Shown: positions 23,870 to 33,769, counted from the first letter of the stretch. The stretch is DNA of 64,000 nt from Thiemannella venezuelensis (GCF_014203605.1 NZ_JACHJJ010000010.1:1-64000); one strand, 5' to 3'. The notes: generated by a model from the sequence alone, not told the origin. Made by a program: numbers and translations.

Positions 23870-26800
23870 TCACGGCGCCCCGCCGAGCAGGGCGACCGCC
23901 TCCTCGTCGGTGAGGCCGGACAGCTCCTCGACCAGGAGGTCCTCCACCGCCGCGGCGAGGGCCGCGACCGTGCGGTGGGCGAACACCATCCGGATCGGCA
24001 CCTCCAGCCCCGTCTCGGCGCGCAACCGGGCCGCGATCCTGGTCGCCAGCAGGGAGTGGCCCCCCAGGGAGAAGAAGTCGTCGAGCGCGCCGACGGCGGT
24101 GACGCCGAGCTGCTCGGACCAGATGGCCGCCACCAGGCGCTCGGCGTCGGTGCGGGGCGGCACGTGCGCCGCCCGCGCCGCGGAGGCCTGCCCCGGATCG
24201 GGCAGGGCGGCACGGTCGATCTTCCCCCGGGTGGTGAGCGGGAGCTCGTCGAGGTGCACCCACAGGGTCGGCACGAGATGGCGGGGGAGCGACCCGCCGA
24301 GGTGGGCGCGGAGCTCGTCGGGAGAGGCCGTGCCGGTGACGTAGGCGACGAGGTCGTCGCCGCGCGCGGCGACGTGGGCCTGGCCCACCGCCGGATGGGC
24401 GAGCAGGTGGCTCTCGACCTCGCCGGGTTCGATCCGGAAGCCGCGGACCTTGACCTGGTCGTCGAAGCGCCCCAGGAACTCCAGCCGCCCGTCGGCGCGC
24501 CATCGTGCCCGGTCCCCGGTGCGGTAGCGGCGCGCGCCGGGCGGGCCGTACGGGTCGGGCACGAAGGAGGCGGCGGTGAGCGCGGGACGGCCGAGGTATC
24601 CGCGGGCCACCCCGGCCCCGCCGACGACGAGTTCCCCCGCGGCGCCCGGCGGCAGGGGTTCGCCCCGCGCGTCGAGCACGTGGACGGAGGCCGCCCCGAC
24701 GGGCACGCCGATCGGCACCCTGCCGGTGCCCGCTCCGGCGCCGGGCCCCGCGAGGTCCGCCGTCGTGGCGATCACCGTGGTCTCGGTCGGGCCGTAGGTG
24801 TTGACGAGCCGGACGCCGTCGCCGAAGCGGGCGCGCCAGCGGTTCACGGCGGCCGAGGCGACCTGCTCCCCGCCGAGGATCACCAGGCGGAGGGCCGGCG
24901 GCCAGGCGACCGTCCCGATCTCCTCCACCATGCGGTGCCAGTAGGCGGTGGGCAGGTCCAGGACGGTGATCCCGGCGCCCGAGGGAGAGGCGAGCAGGTC
25001 GGGCAGGGTCGCGGCGCCGTCGGGCAGCAGCACCAGCGTGGCCCCGGCCGCGAGGGCCGGGAACACCTCCTCGACGTGCGCGTCGAAGCTCAACGACGCG
25101 AACTGCACGACGCGGTCGCCGGGGGCGAGGCCGTACTCCCGCCGCATCCACCGCACGCGGGCGGCCACGCCGCGGTGCTCCACCAGCACGCCCTTGGGCA
25201 CTCCCGTGGAGCCGGAGGTGGAGATGACATAGGCGGCGTCCGCGGGATCGGCGTCCGCGGGATCGGCGGTCTCCGGGACCGGGGCCGTCTCGGCGGGATC
25301 GATCACGACGGCGAAGTCCGGGCCGCCGCCCGGGGCGATGAGGTACGCGGCCCCGTCATCCGTCCGGGCCAGATCCTCCAGGGAGGAGGCGAGCCGCTCG
25401 TCCGGGTCGTCCGGGTCGAGCGGCAGGTAGGCCGCCCCGGCGAGCCAGACCGCGAGCAGCGCGGTGATCGCCTCGACCGAGCGGGGCAGGCGGACGCCGA
25501 CCACGTCGCCGCGCCGCACCCCGCGCAGGCGCAGGGCGGCGGCGAGCCCCTCCGCCCCCGCGTGGAGTTCGCGGTAGGTGACGGACCGGTCGCCGCAGAC
25601 CACCGCGACGGCGTCGGGGGCGAGCCGCACGGCGGCGGCGATCATCCCGGGCACCGAGGGGCCGGGCTCCGCCGCGCCGTCCCCGGCCAGCTCCCGGATC
25701 GCGGCGTGGTCGTCGCCGGTCCAGATCCGCAGCTGCGCGATCGGCACGGCGGGGTCGGCCGCGATCGACTCCAGCAGCAGGCCGAAGCGGTCGGCCAGCC
25801 GGTGGACGGTCGCGGGCGCGACCATGCCGGGGTCGTGGCAGAACGACACGATCAGCTCGTCGCCCTCCCACCACGCCTCGGTGAGCAGGTCGCCCTTGAC
25901 CTGCCGGTAGCCGTCGGCGAACCCCGACACCGCCAGGTCGCCGAAGGGCGGGGACGCGCCGCCGTTCTGGTTGTGCAGGATGAACATGGTCGGCATCAGC
26001 GAACCCAGCGGGTGGTCGATCCGCTCGAAGGGCACCCCGGGCCGGCCGAGCGCCTCCAGGGCCTCGCCCCGGGTCCGGCCGAGCAGCTCGGTGAACGGGG
26101 GGTCGCCGCTGAGGTCGCCGCGCAGGACGACGGTCTGGGCGACGTACCCGACCAGCGGCTCCAGCTCGACCCGGTCGCGGCCCGCGACCGCCGTGCCGAC
26201 CAGGAGGTCCTCCTGACCGGTGTGCCGGAACAGCAGCACCTGGTAGGCCGCCATCAGCACCGCGAACAGCGTGGTCCGCCGCTCCCTGGCCAGGCGGTCC
26301 AGCTCGCGCGTCACCGCGGCGCCCACCCGGATGTGGTGGAACGCGCCGTGCCCCGGCCTGAGGTCCTCACGGAGCCGGTCGAAGGGCAGGTCGGGGGGCG
26401 GCGGGTCGGCCAGCTTCTCCTGCCAGTACGGCACCGCCCGCTCGACCCTGCGGCGCTGCCAGCGCGCGTAGTCGCTCGGCTGGACGGGCAGCGGGCGCAA
26501 CCGCGGCTCCCGGCCCCGGACGCGGGCCGTGTAGCAGGCGGCCAGGTCGTCGAAGAGCACGTTCAGCGACGACCCGTCGGCGACGATGTGGTGGAGTGTG
26601 AAGCAGAGCACGTGGTCGTCGCCGGCGATCCTGATCAGGGCGACCCGCGCGGGCGCCCCCGCCGCCAGGTCGAAGGGCGCGTTGACCCGCTCGGCCACCA
26701 GCCGCTCGGCCTCCTCCGGCCCGTCGGCCGCCAGCCGTTCGAGGGCCGGCGACCCCGGCGGTCCCGCGGCGCCGGCGGGCTCCGCGACCGCCCACGGCAC

Positions 26801-26995
26801 GCCCTCCACCTCCACGAAGCGGGTGCGCAGGCTCTCATGCCGGGCCACCAGGTCGGCGAGGGCTCCGCGCAGCGCGTCCTCGTCGAGCGGGCCGTGCAGC
26901 CGCCGTACGAGGAACACGGCGTAGGAGGCGTCGTCGGGATCCATGCGGTGCAGGAGCCAGAGCCGCTCCTGCGCGGGGGAGAGCGGCGCCCTCAT
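23870..26995 (-). CDS. NRPS module C-A-T, last gene of the operon
   Basis: 1041 residues. The condensation domain (about 1-430) has HHIVADG at about 134. The adenylation domain (about 440-940) has STSGSTGVPKG at about 592 and NTYGPTETT. The carrier has LGGHSLLAT at about 980, with the phosphopantetheine serine present. The pocket positions read, by my alignment with GrsA, D-A-E-D-I-G-T-V-I-K; Glu239 and Asp278 suggest a basic side chain such as Lys, Orn or beta-Lys, but this is a hand reading. The gene has no thioesterase. ATG 26995 overlaps the preceding stop as ATGA, so translation is coupled. Confidence 0.92.
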   Translation of the reverse strand: MRAPLSPAQERLWLLHRMDPDDASYAVFLVRRLHGPLDEDALRGALADLVARHESLRTRFVEVEGVPWAVAEPAGAAGPPGSPALERLAADGPEEAERLVAERVNAPFDLAAGAPARVALIRIAGDDHVLCFTLHHIVADGSSLNVLFDDLAACYTARVRGREPRLRPLPVQPSDYARWQRRRVERAVPYWQEKLADPPPPDLPFDRLREDLRPGHGAFHHIRVGAAVTRELDRLARERRTTLFAVLMAAYQVLLFRHTGQEDLLVGTAVAGRDRVELEPLVGYVAQTVVLRGDLSGDPPFTELLGRTRGEALEALGRPGVPFERIDHPLGSLMPTMFILHNQNGGASPPFGDLAVSGFADGYRQVKGDLLTEAWWEGDELIVSFCHDPGMVAPATVHRLADRFGLLLESIAADPAVPIAQLRIWTGDDHAAIRELAGDGAAEPGPSVPGMIAAAVRLAPDAVAVVCGDRSVTYRELHAGAEGLAAALRLRGVRRGDVVGVRLPRSVEAITALLAVWLAGAAYLPLDPDDPDERLASSLEDLARTDDGAAYLIAPGGGPDFAVVIDPAETAPVPETADPADADPADAAYVISTSGSTGVPKGVLVEHRGVAARVRWMRREYGLAPGDRVVQFASLSFDAHVEEVFPALAAGATLVLLPDGAATLPDLLASPSGAGITVLDLPTAYWHRMVEEIGTVAWPPALRLVILGGEQVASAAVNRWRARFGDGVRLVNTYGPTETTVIATTADLAGPGAGAGTGRVPIGVPVGAASVHVLDARGEPLPPGAAGELVVGGAGVARGYLGRPALTAASFVPDPYGPPGARRYRTGDRARWRADGRLEFLGRFDDQVKVRGFRIEPGEVESHLLAHPAVGQAHVAARGDDLVAYVTGTASPDELRAHLGGSLPRHLVPTLWVHLDELPLTTRGKIDRAALPDPGQASAARAAHVPPRTDAERLVAAIWSEQLGVTAVGALDDFFSLGGHSLLATRIAARLRAETGLEVPIRMVFAHRTVAALAAAVEDLLVEELSGLTDEEAVALLGGAP

Positions 26996-28863
26996 GCGCC
27001 CGGCGCCAGTTCGTCGAAGAGGGCCTCCAGGTCCTCGGCGCTGAGGCCGTCCAACTGGTCGCGGAGCGCGGCGACCTCGGCCAGGTCCAGGTCGTCGGGG
27101 TCCAGGCGGTCCATCTCCCGGGCGAGCCCGGCGACGGTGGGGTGCTCGAAGAGCAGCGCGATCGGCACCGTGACCGCGAAGCGCTCCTGGATCCTGGCGA
27201 TGATCTGGGTGGCGGTCAGCGAGTGCCCGCCGAGGTCGAAGAAGTCGTCGTCGGCGCCGACCGGCTCGGTGACGCCGAGCACCTCGGCCCACATGGCGGC
27301 TAAGTCGGACTCCAGGGCGCCCTGCGGCTCCCGGTAGGCGGCGGTCGCGGTCCGGGTCCACCTGGGCCGGGGCAGCGCCGCCCGGTCGAGCTTGCCGTTG
27401 GGCGTGAGCGGCAGGGACTCCAGCACGGTCAGGTGGGCGGGGACCATGTACTCGGGCAGGCGCCTGCGCAACCGTCCGCGCAGCTCGGGCCAGAGCCCGC
27501 CGGGCATGGGGAAGGTCTCGGGGACGATGTTGGCCACCAGGCGGGGCAGCCCGTCCGGGCCCTCGCACGCGCTGACGGCGGCCTGCCGTACGCCGGGCAG
27601 GGAGCGCAGGACGGTCTCGATCTCGCCGAGCTCGATCCGGAACCCCCGGATCTTCACCTGCTGGTCGGCGCGGCCGAGGTACTCCAGGCGGCCGCCGGGC
27701 GTGGTCCGGACCAGGTCGCCGGTGGCGTACATGCGGGCCCCGGGCCGGTCGGAGAAGGGGTCCGGGAGGAAACGGCCGGCGGTCAGCTCGGGCATGCCGT
27801 GGTAGCCCCGGGCCACCCCGGCTCCGCCGATGTGCAGCTCGCCCACCTGCCCGGCGGGCACCGGCAGGCCGTCGGGGCCCAGGACGTGCAGCCGGGTGCG
27901 CGCGATGGGCTCGCCCAGGTCGACGGCCGCGGGCGACGGCGCGACGAGGCCCGCCGAGGACCACACGGTCGTCTCCGTCGGCCCGTAGACGTTCCACAGC
28001 CGGACCCCGTCTCCGAGCAGGGCGTCGGCCAGGTCGCGGGGGAGCGCCTCGCCGCCGCACAGGCGGGTGCCGATCCCCTCCGGGACCCCGCCGGATTCCA
28101 CCAGGATCCGCCAGCTCGCCGGGGTGGCCTGCATGACCGTGACGCCCTCGGCGATCGCGTGCTCCCGCAGGGCGCGGCCGTCCGCGGTCTTCACCGCGGA
28201 GGCGACGACCACGCGCGCGCCGCAGGCCAGGGGGAGGAGCAGTTCCAGGACCGAGATGTCGAAGGACAGGGTGGTCACCGCGAACCAGGCGTCTTCGGGG
28301 GTCAGCTCCAGGCGGGCCGCGAAGGACTCCAGCAGGTTGACCACCGCGCCGTGCGGGACCGCCACGCCCTTGGGCCGGCCGGTGGACCCCGAGGTGTACA
28401 TCAGGTAGGCCAGGTCGCCCGCGGCGGGGGAGACCGGGGCCGCGCCGGCGGCGGAGGCCGTACCGGCGGGGAGGGAGGCGACGCCGCCGGGGGAGAGCTC
28501 GACCACCTCGGGCACGCCCTCCAGCAGGGCGCGGTCCACCCCGGGCTGGGTCAGCACCAGGCCGACGCCCGCGTCCTCGCGCGTCAGCGTGAGCCGGTCG
28601 GCGGGGAAGGCGGGGTCGAGCGGGACGTACGCGCCGCCCGCGGCCCAGACGGCCAGCACCGCGACGAGCATCCCGCCGGTGCGCTCCAGGCAGAGCCCCA
28701 CGGGGGTCTCGGGCCCCACGCCCCGCTCCCGCAGCACCGCCGCCAGCTCCTCCGCCCGCCGCCACAGCGCGCCGTAGGTCAGCTCGCCGTCGGGCGCGCG
28801 TACGGCGACCGCCTCGGGCGTGCGCTCGCACCACTGCCGGATCAGGTCCAGTGTCGTCCCCAT
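26992..28863 (-). CDS. NRPS adenylation-carrier didomain, predicted glycine
   Basis: 623 residues. The adenylation domain (about 5-500) has YTSGSTGRPKG at about 156, NVYGPTETT and GYLGxx-type motifs, and ends with NGKLDRAALP. The carrier has LGGHSLTAT at about 548. My reading of the ten pocket positions is D-I-L-Q-L-G-V-V-W-K, very close to the published glycine code DILQLGLIWK, so glycine is the best guess. No condensation domain is attached; the preceding gene supplies one. ATG 28863 has GAAAGGTGA 8 bases upstream; an in-frame GTG at 28875 is the alternative. It starts 4 bases after the upstream stop. Confidence 0.9.
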   Translation of the reverse strand: MGTTLDLIRQWCERTPEAVAVRAPDGELTYGALWRRAEELAAVLRERGVGPETPVGLCLERTGGMLVAVLAVWAAGGAYVPLDPAFPADRLTLTREDAGVGLVLTQPGVDRALLEGVPEVVELSPGGVASLPAGTASAAGAAPVSPAAGDLAYLMYTSGSTGRPKGVAVPHGAVVNLLESFAARLELTPEDAWFAVTTLSFDISVLELLLPLACGARVVVASAVKTADGRALREHAIAEGVTVMQATPASWRILVESGGVPEGIGTRLCGGEALPRDLADALLGDGVRLWNVYGPTETTVWSSAGLVAPSPAAVDLGEPIARTRLHVLGPDGLPVPAGQVGELHIGGAGVARGYHGMPELTAGRFLPDPFSDRPGARMYATGDLVRTTPGGRLEYLGRADQQVKIRGFRIELGEIETVLRSLPGVRQAAVSACEGPDGLPRLVANIVPETFPMPGGLWPELRGRLRRRLPEYMVPAHLTVLESLPLTPNGKLDRAALPRPRWTRTATAAYREPQGALESDLAAMWAEVLGVTEPVGADDDFFDLGGHSLTATQIIARIQERFAVTVPIALLFEHPTVAGLAREMDRLDPDDLDLAEVAALRDQLDGLSAEDLEALFDELAPGA

Positions 28864-28867
28864 GTGG

Positions 28868-30397
28868 TCATTCACCTTTCAGTCCGGAAAGACCGGAAAG
28901 TTCAGAAAGTCGCAGGTCCGGGTCGGCCCCGGCGCGCGTCACCAGGCCGGTGAAGGCGGCGGCCACGCGCCGCGCGGTCCCGGCCGAGAGCAGGTCGCTG
29001 CCGTATTCGAGGGACCCGCCCAGTCCCTCCGGCCCCCGGTACAGGTCCACCGAGATCTCGGCCCTGGTCCGGCCGGTCTCCGGCGGCGGGTGGACCTCCA
29101 CGCCGAGATCGCCCATCGCCGTGCGCAGCAGGTCGTCCTTGGGCAGGTTGTGCGTCAGGTTGAACATCGCCTGGCACAGCGGCGGCCTGCTCAGGTCGCG
29201 CGGGAGCCGCAGCGCGCCGAGGATCCGGTCGAAGGGCTCCTCGGCGTGCTGCAGCGCCCGCAGGGTCGCCGGGCGGACCCGGCCGAGCAGCTCGCGGAAG
29301 GAGGGGTCGCCCGACAGGTCGGCGCGGAGCGCGATGGTGTTGGAGAAGTAGCCGATCAGCGGCTCGAACTCGGTACGGCTCCGCCCCACGACCGGCACGC
29401 CCACGCAGAAGTCGTCCTGCCCCGCCACGGCGCCGAGGGTCGCCTGGAAGGCGGCCAGCAGCGCCATGAACAGGGTGCTCCGCTGCTGCCTGGCCGCCTG
29501 CTCGAAGCGGGTGGTCTCCGCGTCCGGCACGCGCAGCTCCACCCGCCCGCCGCGGCCCGTCCAGCGGGGCGGGCGCGGGTGGTCGGCCGGCAGGTCGAGG
29601 ACGGGCACGCCCGCCAGCCGCTCGGTCCAGAACGCGAGCCTGGCCGGTCCCGCCCGCTCGGCCTGGCCGCGTTCCCAGGTCACGAAGTCGGCGTACCGCG
29701 CCGGCAGCTCCTCCAGCTCGGGCCGCCTGCCCTCCCGGTGGGCCGCGTAGCACTCGCCCAGCTCCCGCATGAGGACGTTCAGCGACCAGCCGTCCGCGGC
29801 GATGTGGTGCAGCACGATGCACAGCAGCGCGTGCCGTTCCCCCAGCTCGATCAGCGCCACCCGCATGGGGGGATCGCGCTCCAGGTCGAAGGGCCGGTCG
29901 AACAGGGCGAGCACGGCCGCGTCGGGGCCGGCGCCGCCCGCCGTGTCCTCCGGGACGACCGGGAGCTCCAGGACGACCGGCTCCGGCGGAGGCACGACCT
30001 GGACCGGCCGGTCGCCGTCCATGCGGTACCGCGCGCGCAGCACCTCGTGCCGCCCGGCGACCGCGGTGAAGGCGGCGGCCAGCCCGCCGGGGTCGATCGG
30101 GCCGCGCAGCCGGAGGCACCACAGGATGTGGTTGCTGCTGTCGGCCGGGTCGAACCGGTTGAGGAACCAGAGCCGCTCCTGGCCCGAGGAGAGCGGCAGG
30201 CCGGGGGCGGCCGGCGCTGCGGTCATCGTGCGGCGCAGGGCCTCGCGGCGGGCGGGCGGCAGGGCGGCCAGGCGCCGCAGCAGCGCCTGGCGCCGCTCCT
30301 CGGCCGATGCGCCCTGCCCGCCCGATGCGCCCTGCCCGCCCGGGGAGGGCAGCCCGCCGGGAGGGTCCTGCCCGGTCAGGGTGTTCTGTCCGGTCAA
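28868..30397 (-). CDS. Stand-alone NRPS condensation domain protein
   Basis: 509 residues. An N-terminal helix rich in R and A (about 20-50: ALLRRLAALPPARREALRR) could be a docking helix. Then comes a complete condensation domain with HHIAADG at about 197, SRTEFEPLIGYFSNTI and the ending typical of this fold. It probably serves the A-T protein translated next. I chose TTG 30397, which overlaps the stop of mbtH as TTGA; the weak ribosome site suggests coupled reinitiation. A later ATG (about 85 residues in) is possible but would drop the docking helix. Confidence 0.88.
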   Translation of the reverse strand: MTGQNTLTGQDPPGGLPSPGGQGASGGQGASAEERRQALLRRLAALPPARREALRRTMTAAPAAPGLPLSSGQERLWFLNRFDPADSSNHILWCLRLRGPIDPGGLAAAFTAVAGRHEVLRARYRMDGDRPVQVVPPPEPVVLELPVVPEDTAGGAGPDAAVLALFDRPFDLERDPPMRVALIELGERHALLCIVLHHIAADGWSLNVLMRELGECYAAHREGRRPELEELPARYADFVTWERGQAERAGPARLAFWTERLAGVPVLDLPADHPRPPRWTGRGGRVELRVPDAETTRFEQAARQQRSTLFMALLAAFQATLGAVAGQDDFCVGVPVVGRSRTEFEPLIGYFSNTIALRADLSGDPSFRELLGRVRPATLRALQHAEEPFDRILGALRLPRDLSRPPLCQAMFNLTHNLPKDDLLRTAMGDLGVEVHPPPETGRTRAEISVDLYRGPEGLGGSLEYGSDLLSAGTARRVAAAFTGLVTRAGADPDLRLSELSGLSGLKGE

Positions 30398-30582
30398 AGC
30401 GCCCGGTTCCTGACGCTGAGCGGCCGCATGTCCGTCCACACCGCCGCGATGTGGTCCAGGCACTCCTGCCGGGAGCCCTCGAACCCGGTGGCGGTCCATC
30501 CCGGCGGCAGGTCCCGGTCCGGCCACCAGACGGAGTACTGCTCTTCGTCGTTGACGACCACGCGCATGGGACCGTCGGTCAT
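30394..30582 (-). CDS. mbtH: MbtH-family NRPS accessory protein
   Basis: 62 residues with the family features: NDEEQYSVWW near the start, PPGW, and RQECLDHIAAVWTDMRPLSVR near the end. The conserved tryptophans are present. MbtH proteins bind adenylation domains and are often essential for their folding and activity, so this one probably serves the three NRPS A-domains of the operon. GAGGAGATGAG precedes ATG 30582, which overlaps the stop of the upstream gene as ATGA. Confidence 0.97.
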   Translation of the reverse strand: MTDGPMRVVVNDEEQYSVWWPDRDLPPGWTATGFEGSRQECLDHIAAVWTDMRPLSVRNRAL

Positions 30583-31973
30583 CTCATCTCCTCGGGTAGG
30601 GTGCCGGCGAGGCCGCAGATCTCGGCGACCCGGCCGAGCGGCACGTCCTCGGCCAGGCAGCGCACCAGCAGCGTCTCCACGCCCCGCAGCAGCGCGTAGG
30701 CGGTGGAACGCGGCAGGTAGGCGGTGTCGGTCAGCAGGTAGAGCTGGCAGGTGTGGGTGGCGGGCCCGGTGGCGAAGAACACCTTCGCGTCCACCTCGGC
30801 CCAGGCGCCCACGAAGAAGGTCTTCGTCCGCCCGGTGAGCGCGGCCGGGTCCCGGACCGCCTGGGCGGGCAGGTTCGGCCAGGCGGGGACGGTACGCACG
30901 TCGTTGAAGTAGGCCGACAGGTCGGCGGGCCCGGTCTCCTCGCGCAGCGCCATCATCGCGTACGGCTCGTAGTGCGCGTGCCGGTAGGTGACCAGCGCCT
31001 GCCGGTGCCCGGCCCGGGCGGCGTCGGCGAACGTGCCGTCCGGCAGGTCGAGCACGAACAACCCGTCCTGTACGGCGGTGCCCACCATGTCGCGGAGCCG
31101 CGGGTCGTGCCGGTTGCCCACGATGAACTGCATGACCGCCGTCCCCCGGCCGGTCAGCGCGGTCAGCAGCACGGCGCTCGCCGTCAGCAGCACGCTGGTG
31201 GTGCTGACCGTCCAGCGCTCCGCCAGCACCCGGGCGGCGGCGGCGACGGCGGCCGACTCCATGCCGACCCTGACGAAGCGCGGATCCTCCGGCGTGCCGG
31301 GCGGGTGGTCGAACAGCGCCGCCGGCGCCCGCTCCAGCGCCGCCCGCCAGTGGCGCAGGGCCCGCTCGCCGCGCTCCGCGCCCTTGCCCGACCGCTCGAA
31401 GGCGGCCTGGTCCATCGGCTGCCACGCGGGCGGCGGCAGTTCCTCCCCGGCCAGCAGCCGCCGCCACTCGGCGGCGAGCAGGTCGAGCGCCCAGGCGTCG
31501 ACGGCCAGGTGGGACAGGGCCATGGCCAGCGCCCTCGGCCGCCCGTCCGCCGTCACGACGGCGCACCGCAGCGGCGGCTCGGCGGCGTAGTCGAAGCCCT
31601 TGGCGGCGAGCTCGTCGGCGAGCTCCGCCGCGGCCTGCCGGGGTGCGGCGTCCACCGCGTCGAATATCTCGACGGTCAGCCGCCCGCCGGCCGCGATCCG
31701 CTGGACGGGCCCGTCCGGGGTCTCCCGGCAGGTGGTCCTGAGGGACTCGTGCCGCTCGACGAGCGTTCCCAGCGCCCGCAGCACGGTGTCGAGGTCCGGC
31801 CTGCCGGGGACGGGGAGCACCCACGGCGTGTTGAAGTAGGGGTCGCCGTCCTCCAGCCACCGGGTGATGCGCCAGATCGACCGCTGCCCCCAGGTCAGCG
31901 GGGCCTCGCCGCCGCGTTCCCCGGTGAACTCCACCGTCGCCGAGCGCTGCCAGGCGAAGGGGCGCCCGGTCAT
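30579..31973 (-). CDS. Degenerate condensation-fold protein (SHxxxDA in place of HHxxxDG)
   Basis: 464 residues with the condensation-domain fold: WGQRSIWRI near the start, RHESLRTTCRE, LSHLAVDAWAL at about 153, then GNRHDPRLRDMVGTAVQ. The catalytic HHxxxDG is SHLAVDA: the first His is Ser and the final Gly is Ala, while the second His and the Asp are kept. Classic condensation catalysis needs the second His, so activity is possible. The protein could also act as a recruitment platform or a cyclisation or esterification enzyme. It is encoded between a lone carrier and MbtH and overlaps both as ATGA. Confidence 0.85.
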   Translation of the reverse strand: MTGRPFAWQRSATVEFTGERGGEAPLTWGQRSIWRITRWLEDGDPYFNTPWVLPVPGRPDLDTVLRALGTLVERHESLRTTCRETPDGPVQRIAAGGRLTVEIFDAVDAAPRQAAAELADELAAKGFDYAAEPPLRCAVVTADGRPRALAMALSHLAVDAWALDLLAAEWRRLLAGEELPPPAWQPMDQAAFERSGKGAERGERALRHWRAALERAPAALFDHPPGTPEDPRFVRVGMESAAVAAAARVLAERWTVSTTSVLLTASAVLLTALTGRGTAVMQFIVGNRHDPRLRDMVGTAVQDGLFVLDLPDGTFADAARAGHRQALVTYRHAHYEPYAMMALREETGPADLSAYFNDVRTVPAWPNLPAQAVRDPAALTGRTKTFFVGAWAEVDAKVFFATGPATHTCQLYLLTDTAYLPRSTAYALLRGVETLLVRCLAEDVPLGRVAEICGLAGTLPEEMR

Positions 31974-32209
31974 CGCGGTGCCGCCTGCCGGTCGGCGATG
32001 CAGGCGGCCATCCCGTCCAGGGTGTCGAGGACGGCCGGGCCGTCCAGCTCGACCCCGAACTCCTCCTCCACCGCGTCGATCAGCCGCAGGTAGGTGAGGG
32101 AGGTGACGCCCAGGGCGGTCAGCGAGCCGGAGGCCGCCATGATCTCCTCCACGTCGAGGTCGCCGTCGCTCGCGCGGGAGACCAGCTCGGCCAGGCGCCG
32201 CCTCAGCAC
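31970..32209 (-). CDS. Stand-alone acyl/peptidyl carrier protein
   Basis: 79 residues from GTG 32209, which lies just behind the GGAGGAGG at the end of the preceding gene. The carrier motif LGVTSLTYLRLIDAVEEEFGVEL contains the phosphopantetheine serine (TSL). It is closer to stand-alone ACPs than to the LGGHS carriers of the modules. A likely job is to hold the starter activated by the acyl-AMP ligase at 33770. Its stop overlaps the next start. Confidence 0.88.
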   Translation of the reverse strand: MLRRRLAELVSRASDGDLDVEEIMAASGSLTALGVTSLTYLRLIDAVEEEFGVELDGPAVLDTLDGMAACIADRQAAPR

Positions 32210-33765
32210 GCCTCCTCCCGCAGCCGGTCGACGTCGGCGGCGACGCCCGCGGCGGTCGGGGTGTCGATGAACACCTCGAAGGAGAGCTCCACGCCCATCC
32301 GGTCGCGTACCTTGGCGATGATCTGCGTGATGGACAACGAGTGGCCGCCGAGGTCGAACAGGTCGTCGTCGGGACCGATGTCGTCCATGCCGAGGACCTC
32401 CCGCCAGATCTCCACGACCTCGTCCACCACGCGGGACCCGCCCGCGGCGGACCCGGAGGCGGGCCCGGCGGTGGGGACGGGCTCCGGTGCGGCGGCCGTC
32501 CGCTGCCGGGGCGGGAGAGGCAGTTCGGCGATCGGCGTGCCGGGGAGGGCGGCGACGGCGCGCAGCAGGGCCGTCAGGTGCCCGGCGACGACCTCGCAGG
32601 AGGAGCGGTCCAGGCAGCCGGGGTCGAACCGGAGGTGGGCGGTGATCCCGTCCGGGGCCTCCACGGCCTGCAGGTGCAGCGTCCCCCTGACCGCGTTGCC
32701 GGACATCGTCCACTCGACGCGGGAGCCGAGGCCGGGGAAGAGGGGGCCCTCGCCGCGCCTGCGGTAGCTCAGCGAGACCGGGGTGAGCGAGGCGCGGGGC
32801 GAGACGCCGCCCAGGGCCCGCGCGACCGGCACCTCCCTGAACCGGTACGCCGCGCGCAGCTCGTCGCGGACCGACCGGGCGAAGGCGGCGAACGTCCCGT
32901 CCGGTGAGGCGGTCACCGGGAGCTCGTTGACGAACGCCCCCACGTGGTCCCGCGTCCGCTCGGTCCGCGTCGAGACGTCCACGGACACGGTGGCCGGGGC
33001 GTTGCCGTAGCCGTGCAGCAGGGTGTGCACGGCGGCCAGCAGCAGCTCGAAGCGGGTGACGCCGATCCGCTCGGCGGCCCGGCCGAGGGCGGAGCCGAGC
33101 TCGGGGCCGAGGGCGAGGTCCACCATGTCGCCGGGGGCGGCCCGCAGCGACACGCGCCGCAGTCCGGGGAGCAGCAGCCCGCCCGCGTCGTTCCAGCGGG
33201 ACCGCCAGAACTCCGCCGCGGCCTCCAGCTTCGCCGCCACGCGGTCGTGCTCGGCGGCCGCGGCCTCGCCGTAGGAGGTCTCCAGCGCGGCCAGGGGCGA
33301 GCCGCCGTAGGCGGCGGCGAGGTCGTGCAGGAGGAGGTCCTTCGACATGCCGTCGAAGGCGGCGTGGTGGGCGACGACCAGCAGGAGGTGCCGCTTGGCC
33401 TCCAGACGGAACAGCGTGAACCGCACGAGCGGCCCCGCGGACAGGTCGAAGGGGCGGGCCGCCTCCTTGTCGAGGGCGGCGGGCATGTCGTCCTCGGCCG
33501 CGTCCTGCACGGTGAAGGGCGGCCCGGCCGTGCCGGGGACGAGGTGCAGCTCCCCGTCCTCCTCCACCAGGGCGGAGGCGAGGACGGGGTGGCGGGCGGC
33601 GACGGCGGCGCAGGCCGCCCGGAGCGCGTCCTCGTCCAGAGGCCCTTCCAGATGTACGGCGAGCGGCATGTGGTGCGCGGCGCCCCCGCCCGCGCCCGTC
33701 CGCTCGGTGAGCCACATCCCGTGCTGGGCGAGGGAGGCCCGGCTCCCGGTTACCGATGATCGCAT
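32203..33765 (-). CDS. NRPS condensation-carrier didomain
   Basis: 520 residues. The condensation domain (about 1-420) has HHAAFDG at about 131, and the carrier domain (about 445-515) has LGGHSLSIT with its serine at about 474. There is no adenylation domain, so the carrier must be loaded in trans by the ligase or by another A-domain. ATG 33765 has GGAAGG 8 bases upstream and lies 4 bases after the ligase stop. The carrier linker PEPVPTAGPASGSAAGG is proline-rich and flexible, as between NRPS domains. Confidence 0.88.
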   Translation of the reverse strand: MRSSVTGSRASLAQHGMWLTERTGAGGGAAHHMPLAVHLEGPLDEDALRAACAAVAARHPVLASALVEEDGELHLVPGTAGPPFTVQDAAEDDMPAALDKEAARPFDLSAGPLVRFTLFRLEAKRHLLLVVAHHAAFDGMSKDLLLHDLAAAYGGSPLAALETSYGEAAAAEHDRVAAKLEAAAEFWRSRWNDAGGLLLPGLRRVSLRAAPGDMVDLALGPELGSALGRAAERIGVTRFELLLAAVHTLLHGYGNAPATVSVDVSTRTERTRDHVGAFVNELPVTASPDGTFAAFARSVRDELRAAYRFREVPVARALGGVSPRASLTPVSLSYRRRGEGPLFPGLGSRVEWTMSGNAVRGTLHLQAVEAPDGITAHLRFDPGCLDRSSCEVVAGHLTALLRAVAALPGTPIAELPLPPRQRTAAAPEPVPTAGPASGSAAGGSRVVDEVVEIWREVLGMDDIGPDDDLFDLGGHSLSITQIIAKVRDRMGVELSFEVFIDTPTAAGVAADVDRLREEAC

Positions 33766-33769
33766 GGCG

